The notes beneath the pieces were generated by a model. The model did not search any database. It was not told the origin of the DNA and worked only from the letters and a program-made list of their open reading frames with translations. Source: Alphaproteobacteria bacterium (GTDB lineage: Bacteria > Pseudomonadota > Alphaproteobacteria > UBA7887). Taken from it: DNA of 5,190 bases. The stretch is from NCBI GenBank assembly GCA_028289725.1, contig JANQOH010000105.1, positions 1 through 5,190 of the forward strand, written 5' to 3'. This document shows positions 1 through 5,138 of this stretch, one piece after another (within the stretch, counting starts at the first letter, position 1; every line of letters begins with the position of its first letter). The translations under genes and the position numbers were made by a program.

Positions 1-559
1 CGCGTTGCCAATCGACTTTTGGCGACTGCGGATGGCTGTTATGGCAATCCACGCAAGCGTCCGCCACCATGCGGTCCGCCACGGCGACACGGACGACCTC
101 CTTATCGCCAACGACTTCTTCACGAACAAATGGTTGGTCCGGATTTGCGTTTAAGGCGTCCCACGCAGCCGCCTGAAATGCATCAAGTTGTCGGTCGCTG
201 CGATTTGGAAATGGAAATTGACTGAAGAGACGGATGCTGACGTCTTCCTTGGCCAGCAGTTCGCTCATATCGTGGATGAACGTGGCCGGAAGCGGGACTC
301 CGTTCGGTTCGGCCTTGTGGTTGAACGAGGGCTTCAGACTGCCGCTGCCCACCACCTTTTTGATGACGTTGTTGGTATAGTAGGCGCGGATCGTCTTGAA
401 CTGGTTGGCCATCTGTTCGGCCGAGCGAACCGCGTCTGACCGGACATTGTCCGCCACCATGGACGGCACGAAAAACGAAATCGCCAGAATGCCAATCAGT
501 AAGGCGATCGGCACGGGAAGAACAAGTTTCCAAACGATGCTGCGACCAATCCAGCTCAT
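1..559 (-). CDS. Haem-binding (DUF3365/Tll0287-like) sensor protein, probable methyl-accepting chemotaxis protein, C-terminus off window
   Basis: This is a minus-strand open frame from the ATG at 559 to the left edge: 186 codons, no stop, so the C-terminal part is missing. Seen: a short basic N-terminus, a hydrophobic segment at about residues 9-32 that fits a signal anchor or first membrane helix, then an extracytoplasmic domain. That domain carries RAYYTNNVIKKVV (58-70), PLPATFIHDMSELL (89-102), PFPNRSDRQLD (116-126) and CVDCH (169-173), a c-type haem attachment motif, followed by HP and SPK. From family knowledge, this conserved string is the Tll0287-like/DUF3365 sensor domain, which usually precedes HAMP plus a chemoreceptor signalling domain, and sometimes a cyclase, GGDEF or kinase domain. 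Chemoreceptor is inferred as the commonest arrangement; the output domain is not visible. A GGGGG tract 5 bases before the ATG (565-569) could be the ribosome site. The protein probably senses redox state or a ligand through haem in the periplasm. The gene is transcribed away from the DUF4170 gene. Confidence 0.85.
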   Translation of the reverse strand, partial: MSWIGRSIVWKLVLPVPIALLIGILAISFFVPSMVADNVRSDAVRSAEQMANQFKTIRAYYTNNVIKKVVGSGSLKPSFNHKAEPNGVPLPATFIHDMSELLAKEDVSIRLFSQFPFPNRSDRQLDAFQAAAWDALNANPDQPFVREEVVGDKEVVRVAVADRMVADACVDCHNSHPQSPKVDWQR

Positions 560-612
560 GGCTGCCCCCAAACGCACTGGTCCGGATCGGGAATTAGTAC
601 GTGTTGTAAATC

Positions 613-710
613 TTTCCACACCTGTAACCAAAAAATGTAATGGTGCGCCAATAAGGCCGCATGCGTGTGGCGTTACTTCCTTGATCCTATTTTTTGGCAA
701 GGTGTGGCAA
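613..710. repeat. Long imperfect inverted repeat (about 98 bp) with nested internal pairings
   Basis: Seen by direct comparison. CCACACCT (616-623) is the exact reverse complement of AGGTGTGG (700-707), and CCAAAAAAT (628-636) is that of ATTTTTTGG (689-697). The two arm pairs are in register, separated by GTAA on the left and CA on the right, and TT (613-614) matches AA (709-710) across one mismatch. This gives terminal arms of about 24 bases. Inside, GTAA (637-640) can pair with TTAC (673-676) and CGCCA (646-650) with TGGCG (668-672), around the palindrome CGCATGCG (658-665). It could be a relic of a small non-autonomous element, a folded 5' untranslated region of the haem-sensor gene, or a regulator-binding site. 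No target-site duplication is evident, and there is no T-tract after the right arm to make it a standard terminator. Confidence 0.6.
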
Positions 711-877
711 TTGAACGCGACATTTCGCCCTGTTTTCGCGTGAAGCGCGTATATCTTTTCGCTCTTCGGTCAATTGGTGTCGCATGGGTGCAAATCTTGT
801 CCAAGGTCTCGTCGCGCATTACTTCAAGCTGACCGGCACATCGCGGCCAAAGTCCGGAATTCGGTGCCGCTTCATTT

Positions 878-885
878 GAGAGAAG
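878..885 (+). promoter_or_regulatory. Ribosome binding site of the DUF4170 gene
   Basis: The purine run GAGAGAAG lies 3 bases before the ATG at 889, with its core about 5 bases away. It is a moderate match to the anti-Shine-Dalgarno sequence and supports the 889 start. Confidence 0.5.
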
Positions 886-888
886 ACA

Positions 889-1140
889 ATGCAAGAGCAG
901 AAATTGCACCTGGTGTTCGGCGGCAAGGTCACCGACCCGAATAGTGTGGAGTTCGTCGACACCGACGCAGTCGAAATTGTGGGCGTATACCCGAATTACG
1001 CCAAGGCGCTGGATGCCTGGCGCGGTGCCGCGCAGTCGACCGTGGATGACGCGCAAACACGGTATTTCATTGCGCACTTACACCGTTTGTTTGAACCATC
1101 GGAAGAAGAGGCTGACACGCCGGCGACAGCGGACGCTTAG
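889..1140 (+). CDS. DUF4170 domain-containing protein
   Basis: A small soluble protein of 83 residues with no signal peptide or membrane segment. Seen: KLHLVFGGKV (5-14), VEFVD (20-24), IVGVYPNYAKALDAWR (30-45) and an aromatic/basic block TRYFIAHLHRLFEP (57-70), followed by an acidic, alanine-rich tail. From family knowledge, the FGG motif, the IVGxYPxYxxAxxAW segment and the RYFIxHLHRL block mark DUF4170, a short family found almost only in Alphaproteobacteria with no assigned biochemical function. The domain fills nearly the whole chain, so the gene appears complete. It has its own ribosome site and stands alone on this strand, converging on the DUF2794 gene 49 bases away. The sequence does not support any enzymatic role. 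Confidence 0.85.
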   Translation: MQEQKLHLVFGGKVTDPNSVEFVDTDAVEIVGVYPNYAKALDAWRGAAQSTVDDAQTRYFIAHLHRLFEPSEEEADTPATADA

Positions 1141-1189
1141 GCGCTGCGCCGGCGTTTCGGGGGCGCGAACTGGCCAGACCGGCGACCTA

Positions 1190-1531
1190 TTAGCTGCGGA
1201 CGGCCCGCAGCGGTGGCGCAAATCCTGAAATCACATCTTGAAGGGTCCGGCCACGGCGCAAAAGCGAGTGGCCCTGCATCACCACATAGTCGCCTTTGGG
1301 ATTGCTGCCCGCGGGCAAGCGGATGATTTTGAACAGAGGCGCGTCTTGGCTCCGCCGATAGACGCAGAACGCTGCGAATCCTTCACGATTGTCGATCGTG
1401 TAATCCCGCCATTCGCCAACGAGAACGCGCCGGCTAAACAGTCCGAGCAGCATATTCAGCTCCCGCCGGCTGAAATACACCACCGCTTTGCGGCGCTGAC
1501 GATAGGCTCTTAGATCGACAAGTTGTCCCAT
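1190..1531 (-). CDS. DUF2794 domain-containing protein
   Basis: A soluble, basic protein of 113 residues. Seen: an N-terminal LVDLRAYRQRRK (4-15), then YFSRRELNMLLGLFSRRV (19-36), the signature GEWRDYTID (39-47), FAAFCVYRRSQDAPLFKIIR (52-71), and a C-terminal strand/turn region LLRRGRTLQDVISGF (90-104). From family knowledge, the ELNxLLxLxSRRV-GEWRDY-ID arrangement defines DUF2794, an uncharacterised family of Alphaproteobacteria. Length is as expected, so the gene looks intact. The ATG at 1531 is preferred because the conserved LVxLxxYR segment begins only a few residues later. Its own ribosome site, AGAAGAG (minus strand, 1535-1541), is modest, while a much stronger one just upstream serves an overlapping short frame. 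It is divergent from the YfgM-like gene and convergent with the DUF4170 gene. Function is unknown. Confidence 0.85.
   Translation of the reverse strand: MGQLVDLRAYRQRRKAVVYFSRRELNMLLGLFSRRVLVGEWRDYTIDNREGFAAFCVYRRSQDAPLFKIIRLPAGSNPKGDYVVMQGHSLLRRGRTLQDVISGFAPPLRAVRS
1193..1211. terminator. GC-rich stem-loop at the convergent gene junction
   Basis: GCTGCGG (1193-1199) and CCGCAGC (1205-1211) form a perfect 7-bp stem with a 5-base loop. The stem occupies the last codons of the minus-strand DUF2794 gene, ending directly before its TAA, and lies about 50 bases past the DUF4170 stop. No T-run follows on either strand, so it is not a canonical intrinsic terminator. It may still act as a 3'-end stabiliser or a shared weak terminator. 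A second short dyad, GGCGC-T-GCGCC (1140-1150), overlaps the DUF4170 stop. Confidence 0.35.
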
Positions 1532-1545
1532 GTCTCTTCTGTCAT
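1510..1545 (-). CDS. Possible 11-residue leader peptide overlapping the DUF2794 start
   Basis: On the minus strand, a perfect GGAGGAGG (1548-1555) precedes an ATG at 1545 that opens a short frame, MTEETWDNLSI, ending at TAA (1510-1512). It overlaps the first codons of the DUF2794 gene in another frame. The ribosome site is better placed for this ATG (about 5 bases from the first GGAGG) than for the DUF2794 ATG (16 bases away). Translation of the short frame could deliver ribosomes to the downstream start by coupling. It may equally be chance; no known leader peptide is recognised. Confidence 0.3.
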   Translation of the reverse strand: MTEETWDNLSI

Positions 1546-1562
1546 GGCCTCCTCCGATGGGA

Positions 1563-1592
1563 ATATTGGAGCAGGTCGGGGCGGTCGGTCAA
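1563..1592 (-). promoter_or_regulatory. Candidate promoter for the DUF2794 gene
   Basis: On the minus strand, TTGACC (1592-1587) is a 5/6 match to the sigma-70 -35 box. It is followed 18 bases later by CAATAT (1568-1563), a poor 3/6 -10 box. The pair lies about 30 bases upstream of the DUF2794 start, which allows only a short leader. The -10 is weak, so this is a suggestion only. Confidence 0.25.
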
Positions 1593-1651
1593 TCGCCGTG
1601 ACAGGATTGTTACGTTGGACGCCTGGAACGCCTCAAAATCACCGAAGCGGT

Positions 1652-1680
1652 TTGCTATCGGCAAGCCGGAGCGATAGGTT
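1652..1680 (+). promoter_or_regulatory. Candidate operon promoter with overlapping dyad, upstream of the YfgM-like gene
   Basis: TTGCTA (1652-1657, 4/6 to the -35 consensus) is followed by a 17-base spacer and TAGGTT (1675-1680, 3/6 to the -10). This leaves about 34 bases to the GTG start at 1714. The dyad CTATCG (1655-1660) / CGATAG (1672-1677) overlaps both boxes with 11 bases between arms and could be an operator. Both signals are weak on their own. Confidence 0.25.
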
Positions 1681-1713
1681 AGCCGCCATTTCGGCCAGAA
1701 TGAGACAGGTCCC

Positions 1714-2358
1714 GTGTCGGAGATTTTTCGCGAAGTCGATGAAGAGGTCCAACGCGACCGCTACGCCGAACTTTGGCAGCGGTTTCGCTGGCCGGTGATC
1801 GGCCTTTTGGTGGCGCTGATCGGTGGCACGATCTCTTATACGGCGTGGCAAAGCTACAGCGCTTCGGTCAAATTGGATCGCGGCGAGCGGTTCCTCGCGG
1901 CCACGGCGTTGGCGGAGGAAGGCCGCAACGATGAAGCGGCGCGCGCTTTTGCGGCGTTCGCCGAGGACGCGAATGCCGGTTACGCCACGTTGGCCCGCCT
2001 GCGCGAGGCGACGGCCCTTTCCGAGGGTGGCGACCATGCCGGCGCCATCGCGGTATACGATCGCATTATCGATGACGGATCCGCCGAAGATGTCATGAGG
2101 GAATTGGCGGCGATGCTCGCCGCGCAAAGGCTGCTCGATACCGGTGATACGGACGGCGCCGAAGCACGCTTGGCGCCGGTTGCGGGCGGCGCCGGCCCCT
2201 GGCGTCACTTGGCACGCGAACTGGAAGGCATCGCCGCGATGCAGGCGGGCCGTGCGGCCGATGCGAGCGCGATTTTCGCAGAGTTAGAAGAAGAAGCCGG
2301 CGTACCCCCTGGGGTCAAAGGCCGGGCGGCGGAATTGCGCGCGGCCATCGGTGAATAG
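1714..2358 (+). CDS. YfgM-like tetratricopeptide repeat inner-membrane protein (TPR_21 family)
   Basis: A protein of 214 residues with an N-in, C-out single-pass layout. Seen: a charged cytoplasmic N-terminus SEIFREVDEEVQRDRYAEL (2-20), the family-typical WQRFRWPVIG, a membrane helix at about 27-45, then an alanine-rich helical region to the C-terminus with TPR-like helix pairs at about 60-85, 90-118, 130-155 and 164-195. From family knowledge, this is the YfgM/TPR_21 layout; E. coli YfgM associates with SecYEG and periplasmic chaperones. A similar export-linked role here is inferred. The start is GTG at 1714, the only start codon in this frame after the in-frame TAG at 1675-1677; it has a weak AGG 4 bases upstream. 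It is first in the apparent operon, with the bamB start 16 bases past its stop, matching the yfgM-bamB-der order of gammaproteobacteria. Confidence 0.85.
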   Translation: MSEIFREVDEEVQRDRYAELWQRFRWPVIGLLVALIGGTISYTAWQSYSASVKLDRGERFLAATALAEEGRNDEAARAFAAFAEDANAGYATLARLREATALSEGGDHAGAIAVYDRIIDDGSAEDVMRELAAMLAAQRLLDTGDTDGAEARLAPVAGGAGPWRHLARELEGIAAMQAGRAADASAIFAELEEEAGVPPGVKGRAAELRAAIGE

Positions 2359-2360
2359 TC

Positions 2361-2364
2361 GGAG
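2361..2364 (+). promoter_or_regulatory. Ribosome binding site deciding the bamB start
   Basis: GGAG lies 10 bases before the ATG at 2375 and directly after the YfgM-like stop codon. It lies downstream of the alternative GTG at 2351, so it can only serve the ATG. Confidence 0.5.
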
Positions 2365-2374
2365 CGGGTACATT

Positions 2375-3703
2375 ATGAGACGGACGAACGTTTTCTTTCT
2401 GGCCTTGGCCGGGATGGTTTTGGCTGGCTGCACGGACACGTGGTTCGGCGGCGGTGAAGAAGATGCCCCATTGCCGGGCGAACGCATTTCGGTCCTTTTG
2501 CTTGAGCGCACGCTGGAGCCGGATCCGGCTTTGGCGGCCGAGCCGGTGATTCTGCCGCAGGCCGTGACCAATGCCGAGTGGCCGGTCACGGGGGGCGCGC
2601 CGAACCACGCCCTGCATCATCTCGCGGTCGGCGATGCCCTCGATATCGTGTGGCGGCGCGATATTGGCGCCGGCGAAACCGACGACAACCTCATGCTGTC
2701 GACGCCGGTCATCGCCGGCGGTCGCGCCTTCTTGATCGATGCGGACAGCACGGCCTACGCCGTGAACCTGGACGGCGGCTCCATCATCTGGGAGCGCGAA
2801 CTGATCCCGGAGTATGAAGAGGATGAAGCGAGCCTCGGCGGCGGTGTCGCTTACGCGAACGGGGTCGCGTTTGTGACCACGGCGTTCGGCGATGTGTTTG
2901 CCTTGAACGCCAATGACGGCGAGATCATTTGGCAGCGAAATCTTGGTGCGCCGCTGCGATCCGCGCCGACCGTTGCCGATGGCCGAGTGTTCGCGTCGAC
3001 GTTCGACAACCGTTTGAATGCCATCGACGCCATAGACGGCACCATCTTGTGGACCCATGAAGGCATTACGGAGACCGCTGGATTGCTGGGTGCGTCGGTG
3101 CCCGCGGTCAGCGGCGACCTGGTCATCACCTCCTACTCATCCGGCGAAGTATTTGCGCTGCGCGTCGAGAATGGCCGCGTCGCCTGGTCCGATTCACTGA
3201 TCTATCAGGGGCGCCTCGGCGCGCGCACGAACTTGAGTGACGTCGACGCCAATCCGGTGATCGACGGCGGTATGGTGCTGGCGGCAAGCCAAAGCGGCCG
3301 GCTGGCGGCGATCGACTTGCGTTCGGGTCTGCGCATATGGGAACAGGAAATTCCGGCCGTACAAACGCCGTGGGTCGCGGGCGATTTCATTTACGTCCTT
3401 TCGACGGATGCCGAACTCGTTTGCTTGCGCCGCAACGACGGTCGCATTCGCTGGGTATCCCAATTGCCGCGCTTCGAGGATCCCGACGATCGTGAGGGGC
3501 CGATATTGTGGAGCGGTCCGATCTTGGCTGGCGGCCAGTTGGTGATCACCAGCAGCGAAGGTCAGGCCTTCGCGATCTCGCCGTTTACCGGCGAATTGAT
3601 CGCCGACCGGTCGCTGCCCGATGGTGTACGCGTGCCGCCGATCGTCGCGCAGCAAACGATGTTCCTTCTCACCACGGACGCTGAGCTGATCGCTTTGCGT
3701 TAG
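2375..3703 (+). CDS. bamB: Outer membrane protein assembly factor BamB (lipoprotein, PQQ-like beta-propeller)
   Basis: A lipoprotein of 442 residues. Seen: a signal peptide MRRTNVFFLALAGMVLAGC with lipobox LAGC, so Cys19 should be lipidated. The +2 residue is Thr, not the Asp that favours inner-membrane retention in E. coli. After a linker, a beta-propeller is marked by repeated DG/NG-x(2-3)-W blade ends: IVW (91-93), GGSIIW (134-139), DGEIIW (181-186), DGTILW (221-226), NGRVAW (266-271), SGLRIW (317-322), DGRIRW (355-360) and a final degenerate TGELIA (405-410). Eight blades agree with BamB. From family knowledge, BamB docks on BamA POTRA domains and aids beta-barrel insertion at the periplasmic face of the outer membrane. 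An in-frame GTG at 2351 would add eight residues, but the ATG at 2375 places the lipobox normally and has GGAG (2361-2364) upstream. Propeller folds are shared with PQQ dehydrogenases; size, lipobox and position before der favour BamB. Confidence 0.92.
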   Translation: MRRTNVFFLALAGMVLAGCTDTWFGGGEEDAPLPGERISVLLLERTLEPDPALAAEPVILPQAVTNAEWPVTGGAPNHALHHLAVGDALDIVWRRDIGAGETDDNLMLSTPVIAGGRAFLIDADSTAYAVNLDGGSIIWERELIPEYEEDEASLGGGVAYANGVAFVTTAFGDVFALNANDGEIIWQRNLGAPLRSAPTVADGRVFASTFDNRLNAIDAIDGTILWTHEGITETAGLLGASVPAVSGDLVITSYSSGEVFALRVENGRVAWSDSLIYQGRLGARTNLSDVDANPVIDGGMVLAASQSGRLAAIDLRSGLRIWEQEIPAVQTPWVAGDFIYVLSTDAELVCLRRNDGRIRWVSQLPRFEDPDDREGPILWSGPILAGGQLVITSSEGQAFAISPFTGELIADRSLPDGVRVPPIVAQQTMFLLTTDAELIALR

Positions 3704-3721
3704 GCGCGGGACGGCCGGATC

Positions 3722-3744
3722 GAAAGGATTGGCGCGCGCCTTTC
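3722..3744 (+). repeat. Inverted repeat in the bamB-der gap
   Basis: GAAAGG (3722-3727) and CCTTTC (3739-3744) are exact reverse complements with 11 bases between them. The interval also contains the palindrome GGCGCGCGCC (3731-3740), giving an alternative fold. No T-run follows, so it is unlikely to be an intrinsic terminator. In the 56-base gap it may be an mRNA processing or stability hairpin, or may tune translation of der. Confidence 0.4.
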
Positions 3745-3759
3745 CTGAACTAGAACGTT

Positions 3760-5112
3760 ATGACCGCAACGATTGCCATAGTCGGCCGGCCGAACGTCGG
3801 CAAATCCACGCTGTTCAACCGTCTGGTCGGACGGCGGCTCGCGCTTGTCGACGATCAACCGGGCGTCACGCGTGATTGGAAAGAAGGCGCCGGGCAACTC
3901 GGGCCGGCGCACTTCCGCGTCATCGACACGGCAGGGCTCGAGGACGCTGTCGGCGAAAGTTTGGAAGCGCGCATGCAGGCGGGCACGGATGCCGCGCTCG
4001 ACCAGGCCGATTTGGTGCTGCTCGTGGTCGACGGACGCGCCGGGATCACGCCCATGGATCGCCATTTCGCGGATTGGCTCCGTCGCCGCGGCCAGCCGGT
4101 CCTGGTTTTGGTGAACAAGACCGAGGGCGAGGCGGGGGCGGCCGGCATCATCGAGGCGCATGAGCTTGGCCTCGGCGAACCGGTGCCGATTTCGGCTCAG
4201 CACGGGGAAGGGTTGGCCGATCTCTATCAAGCGATGGTCGAGCAGTGGCCGGCGCTCGAGGACGAAGATCCAGGTGTGTCCGAGGAGACCGGCCCGCTGC
4301 GGCTCGCGATCGTCGGTCGGCCCAATGTCGGCAAATCAACCCTGGTCAATTGTCTGATCGGCGACGATCGGGTGTTGACGGGCCCCGAAGCCGGGATCAC
4401 GCGGGACGCGGTCTCGGTGTCTTGGGCGTGGCAGGGCGAGCCCGTGGAGTTGGTCGATACGGCGGGCATGCGCCGACGTGCCCGGATCACCGGTGCGCTG
4501 GAAAAGCTCTCGGTCGGCGATAGCTTGCGCGCAGTCCGCGCGTGCCATGTGGCGGCACTCTTAGTGGACGCGACAGGGCCCATGGATAAACAGGATTTCG
4601 CGATCGCGGCCCAGGTGGTGGAAGAGGGGCGGGCGCTGGTGATCGCCGCCAACAAATGGGATCTGGTCGAGCACAAAGACATTGTGATGCGCCAGCTGCG
4701 ACAACAGCTGGACAATGCTCTCACGCAAGTGCGCGGTGTCACGGTCGTGCCCATATCGGCGGTCGGCGGGTCGGGCATTGACAAGTTGATGGCGGCGGTC
4801 TTTGCGGCACGCGCCGTTTGGGACACGCGGCTTCCCACGGCGGCGCTCAACCGGTGGGTCGAGGATATCCTGGCGTTTCATCCGCCGCCGCTCGACAAGG
4901 GCCGCCGGGTCAAGATCCGGTACCTCACCCAAGTAAGCGCGCGACCACCGACATTCGCGGTGTTCGTCAACCGACCGCGCGGTCTGAAAGAGTCCTATAA
5001 GCGATATCTCATGAATTCGCTTCGGGAGACATTCAAGCTGCCGGGCACGCCGATCCGGATCGTGCCGCGCGCCGGAAAAAACCCATACGTTAAAAAGGAA
5101 AAATCGGACTAG
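3760..5112 (+). CDS. der: Ribosome biogenesis GTPase Der (EngA)
   Basis: A complete protein of 450 residues, normal for the family. Two tandem Era/TrmE-like GTPase domains are visible. Domain 1 has G1 GRPNVGKS (9-16), G2 around T37 in GVTRD, G3 DTAG (56-59), G4 NKTE (119-122) and G5 SA (145-146). After an acidic linker (about 165-177), domain 2 has G1 GRPNVGKS (186-193), G2 in GITRD (212-216), G3 DTAG (233-236), G4 NKWD (298-301) and G5 SA (333-334). A C-terminal KH-like RNA-binding domain (about 355-450) ends in a basic tail. Two adjacent G domains plus KH are diagnostic of Der, a cytoplasmic GTPase that acts in late 50S subunit maturation. The start is fixed: an in-frame TAG at 3751-3753 lies just upstream of the ATG. 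No clear Shine-Dalgarno sequence precedes it. G4 of domain 1 has Glu in place of the usual Asp, which I believe is common in alphaproteobacterial Der. Confidence 0.97.
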   Translation: MTATIAIVGRPNVGKSTLFNRLVGRRLALVDDQPGVTRDWKEGAGQLGPAHFRVIDTAGLEDAVGESLEARMQAGTDAALDQADLVLLVVDGRAGITPMDRHFADWLRRRGQPVLVLVNKTEGEAGAAGIIEAHELGLGEPVPISAQHGEGLADLYQAMVEQWPALEDEDPGVSEETGPLRLAIVGRPNVGKSTLVNCLIGDDRVLTGPEAGITRDAVSVSWAWQGEPVELVDTAGMRRRARITGALEKLSVGDSLRAVRACHVAALLVDATGPMDKQDFAIAAQVVEEGRALVIAANKWDLVEHKDIVMRQLRQQLDNALTQVRGVTVVPISAVGGSGIDKLMAAVFAARAVWDTRLPTAALNRWVEDILAFHPPPLDKGRRVKIRYLTQVSARPPTFAVFVNRPRGLKESYKRYLMNSLRETFKLPGTPIRIVPRAGKNPYVKKEKSD

Positions 5113-5138
5113 AGCATTTCTCTCTGGCACGCGACCAT

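Larger units (their letters stand above)
560..888. other. Divergent intergenic region without a gene
   Basis: This 329-base stretch separates the start codons of the minus-strand haem sensor and the plus-strand DUF4170 gene, so it should hold promoters for both. It is more AT-rich than its surroundings, with A6 and T6 tracts. I could not find a convincing -35/-10 pair on either strand. Weak options are TTGGTT-N17-TACAAC reading leftwards and a TATATC at 750-755 reading rightwards with no good -35. The clear structure is the long inverted repeat listed separately. The frames crossing this region have no recognisable protein content. Confidence 0.8.

Noticed and set aside
59..461. 13-base direct repeat GTCCGCCACCATG at 59-71 and 449-461
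   Set aside because: Both copies lie in the haem-sensor gene in the same frame and encode MVAD. Repeated use of the same codons for a short shared peptide is a sufficient explanation.
681..694. TTGAT at 681-685 as an FNR/FixK-type site near a haem-sensor gene
   Set aside because: Only the left half-site is present; the expected ATCAA half four bases later is replaced by TTTTT.
396..743. A 115-codon plus-strand frame across the haem-sensor start and intergenic region
   Set aside because: It is antisense to the well-supported haem-sensor gene over its first half and crosses the inverted repeat; the translation has no recognisable domain.
784..879. A 31-codon plus-strand frame (starts MGANLVQGLVAHYF) ending 9 bases before the DUF4170 start
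   Set aside because: There is no good ribosome site, the composition is ordinary, and no family is recognised. It is probably chance, although a leader role for the DUF4170 gene cannot be excluded.
2315..3058. A 247-codon minus-strand frame opposite bamB, and other long antisense frames opposite bamB and der
   Set aside because: Long antisense frames are expected in GC-rich coding DNA. Their translations lack domain signals while the plus-strand products are clear family members.
5112..5120. GAGCATTTC after the der stop, reminiscent of the AGAGCATTT start of short dispersed repeats common in Rhizobiales
   Set aside because: The likeness ends after about nine bases; the rest of that repeat is not present.
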